A DNA stretch of 64,000 nucleotides. It comes from Pelomonas margarita (lineage in GTDB: Bacteria > Pseudomonadota > Gammaproteobacteria > Burkholderiales > Burkholderiaceae_C). Within the stretch, counting starts at the first letter, position 1. Every line of letters starts with the position of its first letter. Below are positions 42,960 to 52,479 of the stretch, piece by piece. The stretch is from positions 261,712 through 325,711 of the forward strand of contig NZ_JBIGHW010000006.1 of the NCBI RefSeq assembly GCF_043555875.1, in the 5' to 3' direction. The notes under the pieces were generated by a model that saw nothing but the letters and a program-made list of their open reading frames with translations, ran no database searches and was not told the origin of the DNA. A program made the translations under genes and the position numbers.

Positions 42960-43828
42960 CTCACATTCTTCTCGTCACGACCGACGGCAGCCGTCCTGCA
43001 GAACTGCGCAGGCTCATTACGTCCGTTCCCGCCGACGGCCGAATCCTTATTGCCCTGCTGGAGCAGTGTGGCAGTGCAGCAGAGCTACCGGATGGGGGAC
43101 GGAGATTTCTCCGGCTATCTAGCCCTAACCGCATTCCCTTGTCGGTGGCTCGGAACCGTCTGCTGGATAACCTCACTCAGCGCCTCGATCCTGCAGAACT
43201 GGGGCCGACCACGCGCCTGATTCTGGCCGATGACGACTGCTGGTATACACAGGCATTCTTTGACGCAGGGCTCGAGGCGATCGCTCGCGAAGCGATCCTG
43301 GTACACCCGGCCTACGACCCGGCCAACGGCCGCGCGTTCGCCGTCACCGACGTCCGCGGCCTGCCTCGTCACTCGCTCATCGCGCCGGACCGGTTGCTTT
43401 ACTGCGCGACGTCCATAGGCATCGACATGCCCGCCAAGCTAGGTCTTCGCCTGCGATTCAACGAGAAGATCGGACTCGGCTGCCACATCGCGCAAGGCGA
43501 GGAAACGCTTTTTCTTTTCCACGCATTGGACGCGGCGCCAGGGATACGCGTGCTGAGCCTAGACGACGCGCCGGTGTTCCATCCTCACAAGATCGCCACG
43601 AACAGTCGCAATCACCATTCCTTGGCCTACTTTTTGGGATGGTGCGCCAAGGGACCTTATCCCTACGCCGCGAGCTACTTCCGATATAAATGGCTGCGTT
43701 CGCTGGCTGCGTTCGTACTGCGCCCCGGCGCCCTCTCTTTCAAGATGCCATGGACCCTGCTCCGAGGCTACTTCGCCGGTCGCGCGGACCACGAGCAATT
43801 GGGCTCGCCCTTGGCTCCCAATCGCTAA
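42953..43828 (+). CDS. Putative GT-A-type glycosyltransferase
   Basis: A 291-residue protein. An N-terminal HILLVTTDGSRPAELRRLITSV and a DDD metal-binding triplet at residues 93-95 (LILADDDCWY) fit a GT-A/GT2-like fold. A GxGCxxAQGEETLFL segment (residue 180 or so) could be the acceptor-site ED-like motif. Donor and acceptor cannot be inferred. The ATG at 42953 overlaps the wzy stop; the open frame further upstream is a shadow of wzy. Confidence 0.65.
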   Translation: MLTHILLVTTDGSRPAELRRLITSVPADGRILIALLEQCGSAAELPDGGRRFLRLSSPNRIPLSVARNRLLDNLTQRLDPAELGPTTRLILADDDCWYTQAFFDAGLEAIAREAILVHPAYDPANGRAFAVTDVRGLPRHSLIAPDRLLYCATSIGIDMPAKLGLRLRFNEKIGLGCHIAQGEETLFLFHALDAAPGIRVLSLDDAPVFHPHKIATNSRNHHSLAYFLGWCAKGPYPYAASYFRYKWLRSLAAFVLRPGALSFKMPWTLLRGYFAGRADHEQLGSPLAPNR

Positions 43829-43834
43829 ATCATT

Positions 43835-45034
43835 ATGGCTAGCCATCCTTCCGCCGATATAACTCGCCCACGCCTCGCATTCCTGACGCCGTCCAACCCG
43901 ATTGATGCTGACTCGGGCGGGAAGCAGTTCACCCTGGATCGGCTGCTCGGGCTAGCCACACTTGCCGACGTCGATGTGTTCTGCCTTGAGGATGCCCCCG
44001 AGCAACTGCGTCGTCTGTCTGAGCTCCTTGGTGGTCGGCCGGTGCACGCTGCAGGCCAGCTAAAGCCCCGGACGATGCGCCACTGGGCTGAGTCAATGCT
44101 ACGCGGCATGCCGCTGAGCGTCTGGCGCAACAACATCGCTGAGTTGCGCGCCCTGGTCGATCGCCACGCAGGCACGACCTACGACGTGGTGTACGTGGAT
44201 CATTGGCTGATGTGGCCGGCATCAAAGGGATTCAATCCAGCCGCCCGCCGCCTGCTGAACCTGCATAACGCCGAACATCTGATCTTCCAGCGCGCAGCAG
44301 AAGCTCACCAGGGTGCACTCAAGTACCTGCTTAGCCTCGAAGCGAAGCGCGTGCGCCGCTATGTGCGACGAATCGGCGTGCAGGCAGACGCCGTGCACTC
44401 AATCAGCGAAGCCGATCGTCAGGAACTCATCGCCACCGGCATTCCCGCATCGAACATCACGGCGATCCTGCCTTGCGTCAATGCCGGCACAGCCTCGTCA
44501 GGCCGACCGGGCGGTCATGTGTTGTTCGCCGGAACCTTGACCTGGATACCAAATGTCGAGGGCCTAGACTGGTTCCTGCGCGAGGTTCTGCCGAACCTAG
44601 ACATCGCCCAAACCGTACAAGTGGTGGGCGGCCCCCCGGTGCCCGCCTGGCTTCAATTGCCATCAGCAGCAAAAGTGGAGTTTCTCGGACGCGTCCCTAG
44701 CGTCGAGCCGCTCTATGCCGAGGCAGGCGTCATGATCGCGCCCGTCTTCTCGGGCTCAGGCATCAAGATCAAGATCGTGAATTCGCTTGCACGCGGGCTG
44801 CCGGTGGTCACGACCTCCTGCGGCATCGAAGGATTCCCACCAGGTTGGGAGGGTGCAGTACGCGTCAGCGACGATCCGGCCGGCTTCCGCCAGGCGGTGC
44901 GCGAGCTCATCAATGACACGACAGGCTGGGCAACTGCCAGCAGTCAAGCAAAACAATACGCGGCTCGGCACTTCTCAACCGAAGCCGCTCGCTCGAAGTT
45001 GGAGGAGTGCCTGAATGTCAGCGTCCGGTCATGA
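43835..45034 (+). CDS. Glycosyltransferase family 4
   Basis: A 399-residue GT-B enzyme. The N-terminal domain has LAFLTPSNPIDADSGGKQFTLDRLLGLA. The C-terminal domain has VLFAGTLTWIPNVEGLDWFLREVLP, VEFLGRVPSVEPLYAEAGVMIAPVFSGSGIKIKIVNSLARGLPVVTTSCGIEGF, the donor nucleotide-binding region of GT4. It overlaps the next gene by 20 bases. Confidence 0.88.
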   Translation: MASHPSADITRPRLAFLTPSNPIDADSGGKQFTLDRLLGLATLADVDVFCLEDAPEQLRRLSELLGGRPVHAAGQLKPRTMRHWAESMLRGMPLSVWRNNIAELRALVDRHAGTTYDVVYVDHWLMWPASKGFNPAARRLLNLHNAEHLIFQRAAEAHQGALKYLLSLEAKRVRRYVRRIGVQADAVHSISEADRQELIATGIPASNITAILPCVNAGTASSGRPGGHVLFAGTLTWIPNVEGLDWFLREVLPNLDIAQTVQVVGGPPVPAWLQLPSAAKVEFLGRVPSVEPLYAEAGVMIAPVFSGSGIKIKIVNSLARGLPVVTTSCGIEGFPPGWEGAVRVSDDPAGFRQAVRELINDTTGWATASSQAKQYAARHFSTEAARSKLEECLNVSVRS

Positions 45035-45764
45035 AACATCACAGCCCGTGCCCTTTGCCGGGCTGACCTTTCGCGGCCACAACCTTGAGGCAATCCGGCG
45101 GGCACCGGACATGCCGAAGTTCATCGTGACGGTCAATGCGGACTTCATCGTGCGCGCCCAGGAGGACGTCGACTTCCGTCGACTAATCGAAAGCCACTTG
45201 TCCACCTTCGACGGCCAGGTGCCATTCGCCCTGGCGCGGATGCTCAATCGCGACAGGGCCTCACAGATCGAGAAACTGAGCGGTTCGGATCTAATCTACA
45301 CGTACTTGAAGGAAGCGGCTGAAGCAGGCAAAACCTCTTTCCTGTTTGGCGCTTCACCTGCGGCGAACGAGCGCGCGGTAAAGGCGAGTAAGGAGCTCTA
45401 TGGTGGTCTGGTGCTTGGCTACTCGCCGCCGATCGCCGAGGAGCCATTGCCCGCGACCTGGACCGAAGAGGCGCTACAACGTATCAGCGCTGCGCGGCCA
45501 GCTTACCTCTTCGTCGCGCTCGGCGCGCCAAAACAGGAACGCTGGATTGCCGACAACCTCGATGCACTGCGTGTCGCAGGCGTCGAGTGCGTGATGGGCT
45601 GCGGCGGCAGCATCGACTTCCTCGGCGGCACGATAAAGCGCGCCCCACGCTGGGTTCAATCCATCGGGATGGAGGGCATTTACCGCCTCGTGTCTGAACC
45701 TCGCTTTTTCCGGCTGCTCCGCCTCCTCCGCAGCTTCCGAGTTTTCGCTTATGTCTTCAAATGA
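45015..45764 (+). CDS. WecG/TagA/CpsF-family glycosyltransferase (GT26)
   Basis: A 249-residue enzyme that normally adds a HexNAc or HexNAcA residue to a lipid-linked sugar. It has FIVTVNADFIVRA, a TFLFGASPAANERA-like segment (TSFLFGA), and the characteristic LFVALGAPKQERWIADN, then VMGCGGSIDFLGGTIKRAPRWVQSIGMEGIYRLVSEP. It most likely adds the second sugar of the repeat unit. Confidence 0.92.
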   Translation: MSASGHETSQPVPFAGLTFRGHNLEAIRRAPDMPKFIVTVNADFIVRAQEDVDFRRLIESHLSTFDGQVPFALARMLNRDRASQIEKLSGSDLIYTYLKEAAEAGKTSFLFGASPAANERAVKASKELYGGLVLGYSPPIAEEPLPATWTEEALQRISAARPAYLFVALGAPKQERWIADNLDALRVAGVECVMGCGGSIDFLGGTIKRAPRWVQSIGMEGIYRLVSEPRFFRLLRLLRSFRVFAYVFK

Positions 45765-46599
45765 CCCCGTCCTCGAATTTGAGGCCGCGACGCCTGTCGT
45801 CTCCGTGGTCATGGCCGTCAATCGCGACGACGGCTTCCTAACCTCTGCCATCGAGAGCATCCTCACGCAATCGATGCAAAGCCTGGAACTTTTGGTGGTC
45901 GCAAACAACTGCAGCGACGAACTCTGGGCTCATCTGCAAATGCTGGCAACGCGAGACACACGCCTGCGGCCGTTGCGCACGCCGCTGGGGCAACTACCCT
46001 ACAACCTCAACGTCGGCCTGCACCAGGCTCGCGGCGAGTTCATCGCGCGCATGGACGCAGATGACCTCGCGTTACCAGACCGCCTGGCCCGTCAGCTGCA
46101 TTTTTTGCGCGCGAATCCTAGCGTCAGCGTGGTCGGCGGCAACTATGAGCACATCGACGAACGCGGCCATTTGATAGGTCAACCCACCTCGCTGAGACTG
46201 GACCCCGACAAGATTCATGAACGCATGCCGTACGAATCCTGCATCCCACATCCGACCGTCATGATGCGGCGCGCTGACGCAATCCAGGTGGGCGGTTACG
46301 CCTACGGTCTGTACGCGGAGGACTGGGACTTGTGGCTGCGTATGCGCCGAGCGGGAAAACGCTTCGCGAATATTCCCGACCTTGTGCTCCTCTACCGCAT
46401 CCACGCCGGTCAGAGCACATCGCTGCAAGCCGCACGCCGGAACATAGCGAACGTGCAGGCTTTGTTATTGCGCGAGCTGATCTTGACGGCCAACCCGACG
46501 TTCGCGCTGTCGATGCTGCGGCACTTGGGCTTCGAATTACTACGCATAGCCGTTGCATTGACTCGCCGAGTGTTCCCAAAGCGCGGAGTCTCTCAATGA
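45751..46599 (+). CDS. Glycosyltransferase family 2
   Basis: A 282-residue GT-A enzyme. VVSVVMAVNRDDGFLTSAIESILTQS is the classic N-terminus. GEFIARMDADDLALPDRLARQ holds the DxD motif, and GLYAEDWDLWLRM holds the ED acceptor motif. It overlaps wecG-like and wzx neighbours by 14 and 4 bases. Confidence 0.92.
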   Translation: MSSNDPVLEFEAATPVVSVVMAVNRDDGFLTSAIESILTQSMQSLELLVVANNCSDELWAHLQMLATRDTRLRPLRTPLGQLPYNLNVGLHQARGEFIARMDADDLALPDRLARQLHFLRANPSVSVVGGNYEHIDERGHLIGQPTSLRLDPDKIHERMPYESCIPHPTVMMRRADAIQVGGYAYGLYAEDWDLWLRMRRAGKRFANIPDLVLLYRIHAGQSTSLQAARRNIANVQALLLRELILTANPTFALSMLRHLGFELLRIAVALTRRVFPKRGVSQ

Positions 46600-47816
46600 T
46601 TCGCTCCGCGATGTCCCTCGGGGTGATACAGATCGCCGGCTATGTTGTGCCCTTTGCGACGCTTGCGGCGGCGGGGCGACTGGCCCCGCCGCTTGCGCTC
46701 TCGGGGTTTCTCTACGTGCAGTCGCTGGCAGCGTTACTGGCGATCATCGTGGAGTACGGATTCCACTTGTCTGCCGTCCGTATGGCAGGTGAGGCGATTA
46801 CCACCGGGACCGAACGCCGGACCTACTCATCCATTCATGCCGCCAAGGCGGTGCTGCTAGTCATCGCGCTGGCGATTGCTGTTAGCGTGGCCGCCTTCGG
46901 CACGCAGATCACTGTGACGCCGGACATGCTACTGGGCGTCTGCATGGCGATCTTCTCCTACGGTGCCAGACCGTTGTGGTACTTCCAGGCGAACGAAACG
47001 TACTGGCGTCTGATCAAAATCGAGATCGCGGCGAGCGTTGTGGCTTTAGCATCAGTGACCGTCGCTGCGCAGCATATCCCCCATCCTGGCGCGCTCGCCA
47101 TCGCCTGGGTCATACCGCGATTCATTGCGACGATGGTGTTGATTCTGGGCATCCATGCCACTCACGGGTTCGAGTGGATTCCGCTGCGGATGGTGATGAC
47201 GACTCTACGAGAATCTTTCCCACTCTTCCTTCACAAGGCGTCTGCCAATGCTGTGCATCTCGGCGTACCAGTTGTGATTGCCTATATGCTGACCCGTCCG
47301 GAGTTGCTCGGATTCCAACGTGCAGAACGCATCTTCACCGCTGCCCAATCGGTACTGCTGGTGGTGTCACAGGCCAGCTACGCACTTATCGTCAAACAGA
47401 ACGGGGACCACAGCGAAGCTCGTCGCACGGCGCTTCGGGCGACGTTCTACCAGCTAGGGGTCAGTTCGTTGGCTGCCGTGCTCGTGGCGCTGACAGCGCC
47501 TTGGCTTGTGCTGCTGTTCTGGGGTGGGTGGCATGCCGACACAACTCAACTGCTCCGCCTATACGCCATCGGTTTACCGCTACTGGCGATCAACGCTGCC
47601 CTTGGCCTGAACTACCTGCTGCCGCGAAAGCGCGACGTGGTCGTTGTCGGCGCCGCCATTGCTGGCGCAGCCAGCACGATGGCACTAGTTCATCCTTTGA
47701 CATCTTATTGGGGCCCCCAAGGCGGCATCTTTTCCATTCTGTTGGGCGAGTTCATCATGTTCATTGTGATGTTGACTGCCCTACGCGCGAGCCGCCACAC
47801 GCGCTATCCAGCATGA
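46596..47816 (+). CDS. wzx: Oligosaccharide flippase Wzx (plus-strand operon)
   Basis: A 406-residue membrane protein with about 12 segments, of the polysaccharide-synthesis MATE-like superfamily. Recognisable features are ALSGFLYVQSLAALLAIIVEYGF near the start, ARPLWYFQANETYWRLIKIE and PLFLHKASANAVHLGVPVVIAYML, RAERIFTAAQSVL. It would flip lipid-linked repeat units to the periplasm. The start overlaps the GT2 stop (ATGA). Confidence 0.87.
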   Translation: MIRSAMSLGVIQIAGYVVPFATLAAAGRLAPPLALSGFLYVQSLAALLAIIVEYGFHLSAVRMAGEAITTGTERRTYSSIHAAKAVLLVIALAIAVSVAAFGTQITVTPDMLLGVCMAIFSYGARPLWYFQANETYWRLIKIEIAASVVALASVTVAAQHIPHPGALAIAWVIPRFIATMVLILGIHATHGFEWIPLRMVMTTLRESFPLFLHKASANAVHLGVPVVIAYMLTRPELLGFQRAERIFTAAQSVLLVVSQASYALIVKQNGDHSEARRTALRATFYQLGVSSLAAVLVALTAPWLVLLFWGGWHADTTQLLRLYAIGLPLLAINAALGLNYLLPRKRDVVVVGAAIAGAASTMALVHPLTSYWGPQGGIFSILLGEFIMFIVMLTALRASRHTRYPA

Positions 47817-47832
47817 GCGAGGCTATGCCCGG

Positions 47833-50358
47833 ATGAAGCAACTGTCGTTCGAGACCATCAATGGCGACCGCTCGATCGTCATCATCGGATCTGGCATGGG
47901 AGGCGGCACGCTTGCCGTATTACTAGCCCGGGCCGGATACCACCCTGTTGTCATCGAGGCCGGTGACGAACGGGAATGGTCGATCGCCGACGAGCCGGCA
48001 ACGGGCCGCCCATTCGGCATAGCGAAGAACCGTGCAATTGAGATCGGCGGAGGCACGAATCTCTGGCACGGCGTTACTGCACCGCTGGACGAGGAGGACT
48101 TCCAAGACAGTCGTCCCGAACGCCACCCGGGCTGGCCGATCACACGCGACACCTTGGTTCCCTACTGGGCCGCTGCTGCCACGTTCCTGGGTTTCCGCGA
48201 GCCGACACGCCTTGAATTGGGGCACTGGCCAGCTGAATTAAGCGCGCATGCGACCGACCTCGGGGTTGATTTCACCCGGGTCACACCCAAGCTGTTCCGA
48301 GTACTGCACAAGCCCACGCGCCTCAAGCCGATACTTTTGGAACTGGAGCGCAAACGACAACTGACCTTGTTACGGGGTTGCCGAGCACGGCGACTGGAAT
48401 GGTCGCAAGACGGCACGCTCGCTGAGGCGGTCATCGTGAACCGAGGCGGCGAACTGCATCGGCTGGTGGCTTCGCAGATTGTCATCGCCGCCGGCGCGCT
48501 CGAATCGCCGGTCGTGCTGCTCAACAGCCCGGGCGGCGAGCCCGGCGGCCGCTACAACCGTATGGGCCATGTCGGACGGTATCTAGGCGACCACCCGATG
48601 GCCTTCGTCGGTAAGGTCCGGGTCCAACAGCCGAGGCGCGCACCGCTCTACTCCGACATGTCCGACGGCATGGGCAATCGCGTCAGAATCGGTCTGCGTC
48701 CCAAGGACATCCCGACCTTCGGCAACTCCAACCTCTATCTCAGGCCCTCTTTCGGCGAACGCAGCAACGACGTAGAGGACAAAATACTGCTAAGCATGGT
48801 CGCGCTGCGTCGCCCCAGCAGCGTCCGCATAAAAGACCTGGCGACGATCCTCGCACACCCCCGCGTGGCCTACAGAGCCGTTGCCAATCGGTTCGCACTG
48901 CCGGTGCGGTATAGACACGCAGACCTATTCTTCGTGACTGAACAGGGCAGCGAACGGATTAGTCGCGTCCAGCTCCGCGCCGCCCCGGCGGCTGACGGCC
49001 TGCGCGAGGGGGGCTATCACTGGCATGTCCCGGACGGCGATCTTCGAAGACTGGACGTCATGTTCAAGGAGGTGATCGCGCCTAGTCTGCAAACTGGGGG
49101 GCTGACACTCACCGCCGCACCGACGATCGAGCATTGGCGCGAGCACTTCACATCGGCCGCGCATCATCTAGGCACCATGCGAATGTCGGCGACAGGCGAG
49201 AACGGCGTCGTTTCTTCAGACCTACGGCTGCACGCCGCAAACAATGTGTGGGTCTGCGACGGTTCCGTGTTCCCGAGCGTGGGTAACGCGAATCCTTCGC
49301 TGACAATCTGTGCGCTGGCGCATCGACTTTTCGATCATCTGCAGCCACTTCTGCGCGCCACTGATACCCGAACGGACGTACAGGCAATCGTCGATACGCC
49401 CGGAGGCCTGCCCAGGGCACTGCTCACAGGCGCTACAGGCTTCATCGGAAGAACGATTGCAAAACGCGCCGCCGGCAGGCTATCGGTGCTGTCGGGCGTG
49501 CGTGCCGACGCGCCGGCCAGACAGGCGCCAGGGCGCGTTCGAATCGATTATGCGGACGAACGTTCTGTTTCTGCAGCCGTCGCTGACTGCGACGTGGTGA
49601 TCCACGCAGCCTATGATCCAAATCAGCCAATGCGGGAGGGCGAGTTTGCCGGCCGGCTCGTAGACGCCGGGATGCGGGCGGGCATCCGATCCTTCGTGTT
49701 CTTTGGCACCTACTCCACCTACGACTCGCTTCGCGATCGGGTGGACGAGGCCAGCCCAAACTCGTCGCTGCGGCTACCCTACATCGTAGGCAAGCAAGGA
49801 CTTGAGAGCAGTCTGCGCACGCTTTCGGAGAAGTACCCGGAAGCCAAGATCCTCATGCTGCAGCCCACCATCGTGACAGGAGCCGGCGGGTCCTGGAACC
49901 GCTTTTTCGACCATGCTGCAGAATCACTGGCCGTAGTGTTGCCGCACGGCGGCGCAGCCCCGCTCAATGCCGTCGACGTCGATGTCGTGGCCGAAGCGGC
50001 TGTGCGCGCCGCGCTGGGAACGACAGGACTGTCCGCCGGTTTCCACAAGTTCCTGCTGAACGGGTCAGCCGCATCGAGCTGGGCCGATCGCATCGCCGCC
50101 AGCGCGAAGGCGCAGCCTCCGCGTATTGCAAGGGCTGGTCGCGGACTGCTAGCGGAAAGCCTGGTCATGAACCTCCTGCTCTGCCTCAAGTACACCGGCG
50201 GCCGCCGCTGGCACTATCCCCGCTTGGGCGTTGCGCCGCAAAGCGACGGGAAGATGCCCGCCCAGGCGCTAACCCTCCGGGGCCTCGATCGCCTTACCGT
50301 CGCAGGTTGGGCGGTCGTCGACGCTGCAGCCGCTCGGCGTGCAGGACTGATCGACTGA
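47833..50358 (+). CDS. GMC-type FAD oxidoreductase fused to an SDR epimerase/dehydratase-like domain
   Basis: An 841-residue two-domain protein. Residues 1-510 form a GMC-like oxidoreductase: the FAD motif SIVIIGSGMGGGTLAVLLARAG at residue 14, EIGGGTNLWHG, then the GMC C-terminal part HHLGTMRMS, LHAANNVWVCDGSVFPSVGNANPSLTICALAHR. Residues 520-800 form an extended SDR: RALLTGATGFIGRTIAKRAAG, VIHAAYDPNQ, and YIVGK as the Tyr-x-x-x-Lys pair. It probably oxidises and then reduces or isomerises a sugar or lipid-linked sugar, giving an unusual building block. The precise substrate is unknown. It is the last gene of the plus-strand polysaccharide operon. Confidence 0.82.
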   Translation: MKQLSFETINGDRSIVIIGSGMGGGTLAVLLARAGYHPVVIEAGDEREWSIADEPATGRPFGIAKNRAIEIGGGTNLWHGVTAPLDEEDFQDSRPERHPGWPITRDTLVPYWAAAATFLGFREPTRLELGHWPAELSAHATDLGVDFTRVTPKLFRVLHKPTRLKPILLELERKRQLTLLRGCRARRLEWSQDGTLAEAVIVNRGGELHRLVASQIVIAAGALESPVVLLNSPGGEPGGRYNRMGHVGRYLGDHPMAFVGKVRVQQPRRAPLYSDMSDGMGNRVRIGLRPKDIPTFGNSNLYLRPSFGERSNDVEDKILLSMVALRRPSSVRIKDLATILAHPRVAYRAVANRFALPVRYRHADLFFVTEQGSERISRVQLRAAPAADGLREGGYHWHVPDGDLRRLDVMFKEVIAPSLQTGGLTLTAAPTIEHWREHFTSAAHHLGTMRMSATGENGVVSSDLRLHAANNVWVCDGSVFPSVGNANPSLTICALAHRLFDHLQPLLRATDTRTDVQAIVDTPGGLPRALLTGATGFIGRTIAKRAAGRLSVLSGVRADAPARQAPGRVRIDYADERSVSAAVADCDVVIHAAYDPNQPMREGEFAGRLVDAGMRAGIRSFVFFGTYSTYDSLRDRVDEASPNSSLRLPYIVGKQGLESSLRTLSEKYPEAKILMLQPTIVTGAGGSWNRFFDHAAESLAVVLPHGGAAPLNAVDVDVVAEAAVRAALGTTGLSAGFHKFLLNGSAASSWADRIAASAKAQPPRIARAGRGLLAESLVMNLLLCLKYTGGRRWHYPRLGVAPQSDGKMPAQALTLRGLDRLTVAGWAVVDAAAARRAGLID

Positions 50359-50532
50359 GCCGGGCCGAGCCCGCACTTCGTAGTGGTTCTGCTCAAAACG
50401 CCAAAGCATGCTGCCCCGCTGGCCGCTGCGAGAGCAGCCTGCGCGGCGAAGTTTCACTGTCGGGCTCTGAGGCGTACGGTTACCAACCCTCGAGCCGGCT
50501 TGCGAAATGCATCAGCGAAACTTTGTGCCTGA
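50359..50532. other. Gap between two convergent polysaccharide operons
   Basis: In these 174 bases no gene, clear terminator or repeat was recognised. Confidence 0.5.
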
Positions 50533-52470
50533 TCAGGTATTTTGAGAGCGCTGTAGCTGCTGGGAAATTTGCGCGTCAGAGACTTGGGGCCGTCCCCTCG
50601 GTTGAGCCGCGGCAGGTCGATATTCCGGCAACCAGTTGATCAGGAGCTTGACGACATCGGTTTCGCCATACTGGACGACTTGCTTCGCGCTGAATGCGAC
50701 ATAGGCCAAAACGCGTTCGGCTATGCAAGGTTCAATGATCGCGACGCGCAAGCGTGGGATACGGGTCGCCACTGTCTTATCCATGTCAGAAAGCAACTCT
50801 TCATACAGCTTCTCTCCCGGTCGCAGCCCCGTAAACCGAATGCCAATCTCTGTTTCTGAGCGTCCAGCCATCCGAATCATCGTCTCGGCCAAATCCAAGA
50901 TCCTTACTGGCTTCCCCATATCCAGCACATAGACCTGCCCGGTCTCGCCGATCGCGCAGGCCTGCACCACCAGTCTTGCCGCCTCTGGAATCGTCATGAA
51001 GTAACGCGTGATGTCGGGATGCGTCACCGTCACCGGCCCGCCCTTGGCGATCTGCTCCTTGAACTTGGGGATCACGCTTCCGCTTGAGCCCAGCACATTC
51101 CCGAATCGCACCGCCATGAATTTCGTCGTGTGGCCTTGGCCCGCCATGTGGCTGATCATGAGCTCGGCAGCCCTTTTGGTCGCCCCCATCACGTTGGTCG
51201 GATTGACGGCCTTGTCCGTAGAAATCAGCACGAAGCGATCAACCCCGCACTCTGCGGCGGCCTGGCAGGCGTTGTGGGTGCCCAGCGTGTTGTTCCGCAG
51301 CGCCGCCCAAGCGTTCTCCTCTTCCATCAAGGGCACATGCTTGTACGCCGCCGCATGGAACACGATCTGCGGCTTGTACTTGCCAAAGACGTGGCGCAGG
51401 TGTTCCAGCTCCTTCACATCGCCGATCAGGCGCACCAGCGGGATGTGCGGGAAGGTCTCGCCCAGTTCCTGCTCAATCGTGTAGAGATTGAACTCGCTCA
51501 GCTCGTACAGCACGATCTTTGACGGGCCATAACGAGCCACTTGGCGGCACAGCTCGGAGCCGATCGAACCGCCCGCGCCAGTGATCAGCACCACCTTGCC
51601 GTTCAGACATTCGCTGATGCCGCCTTCGTCCAGCTCCACCGGCTCGCGGCCCAGCAAGTCCTCGGGTTCGATGTCTCGCACTTGGTCGACATGGCTGCCG
51701 GCCAGCAGTTCCTCACTGCTCGGCACAGTCAACACCGGTAGCCCAGCTTGGCCCGCGAGCTCCAGCGCACGGCGGCGCAGGCCCATCGTGGCCGCCGGCA
51801 TCGCGACGACGATGTGCGTGATGCCGTGCAGTTCGGCGAGGCGCGGAGCCTCCTCCAGCGCGCCCAGCACCGGCACACCGGCCACGCGGGCACCGCGTTT
51901 CCCGGGTGCGTCGTCGAGGAAGCCGACCACCACCCAGCCCTGGCTGTGCTGGATGCCAGCCACCAGCAACCGACCGGCGTCGCCTGCGCCCATGACCAAG
52001 GCGCGCCGCTGCTCCTGGGCACTGCCGCTGATGCGGCTGCGCATGTGCTCGTACAGCATGCGGTAGCCCATGCGCATCATGGCCAGCGCCATCAGCGTGA
52101 AGAGCGGGTGTAGCGCCAGCACAGCCCGCGGCACCTTGGTCAGTTGGGCCATCAACACGACGACAGCCACGAGAAGGCCGGAGGCCACGCAGACTGCGGC
52201 CAGCCGCTTGATCTCGCCGAAGCCGCTGAAGCGCCACATGCCCTTGGGCACCTTCAGCAGCTTCAACAGCAACGCGTAGATGGCGACAACGCCCAGCAGC
52301 ACCCAGTGGTCGTAGTCGGGCCGGGCGCTGAACCAGCGCTCGAAGCCGAGGCGGAACAGGTAGGTGGCCTGCCAGGCAACGGCCACAGCCGCCATGTCCA
52401 GTGCGAGCGCCAGCGCCTCGCGGTGAGGACGGATGCGCGTCAGCCAGGCATCCAGAGACAACCAGTTCAT
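50533..52470 (-). CDS. CapD/PglF-like nucleotide-sugar 4,6-dehydratase
   Basis: A 645-residue membrane-bound SDR. The first 130 residues hold four membrane segments, followed by a CoA-binding-like Rossmann domain (RRALVMGAGDAGRLLVAGIQ). The SDR domain has VLITGAGGSIGSELCRQV, STDKAVNPTNVMGATKR and a catalytic Met-Lys region typical of the CapD branch. It converts UDP-GlcNAc to UDP-4-keto-6-deoxy-GlcNAc. It partners with the DegT aminotransferase and the small sugar phosphotransferase downstream of it in the same operon. Confidence 0.92.
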   Translation of the reverse strand: MNWLSLDAWLTRIRPHREALALALDMAAVAVAWQATYLFRLGFERWFSARPDYDHWVLLGVVAIYALLLKLLKVPKGMWRFSGFGEIKRLAAVCVASGLLVAVVVLMAQLTKVPRAVLALHPLFTLMALAMMRMGYRMLYEHMRSRISGSAQEQRRALVMGAGDAGRLLVAGIQHSQGWVVVGFLDDAPGKRGARVAGVPVLGALEEAPRLAELHGITHIVVAMPAATMGLRRRALELAGQAGLPVLTVPSSEELLAGSHVDQVRDIEPEDLLGREPVELDEGGISECLNGKVVLITGAGGSIGSELCRQVARYGPSKIVLYELSEFNLYTIEQELGETFPHIPLVRLIGDVKELEHLRHVFGKYKPQIVFHAAAYKHVPLMEEENAWAALRNNTLGTHNACQAAAECGVDRFVLISTDKAVNPTNVMGATKRAAELMISHMAGQGHTTKFMAVRFGNVLGSSGSVIPKFKEQIAKGGPVTVTHPDITRYFMTIPEAARLVVQACAIGETGQVYVLDMGKPVRILDLAETMIRMAGRSETEIGIRFTGLRPGEKLYEELLSDMDKTVATRIPRLRVAIIEPCIAERVLAYVAFSAKQVVQYGETDVVKLLINWLPEYRPAAAQPRGRPQVSDAQISQQLQRSQNT

Positions 52471-52479
52471 CGTCGGCTT

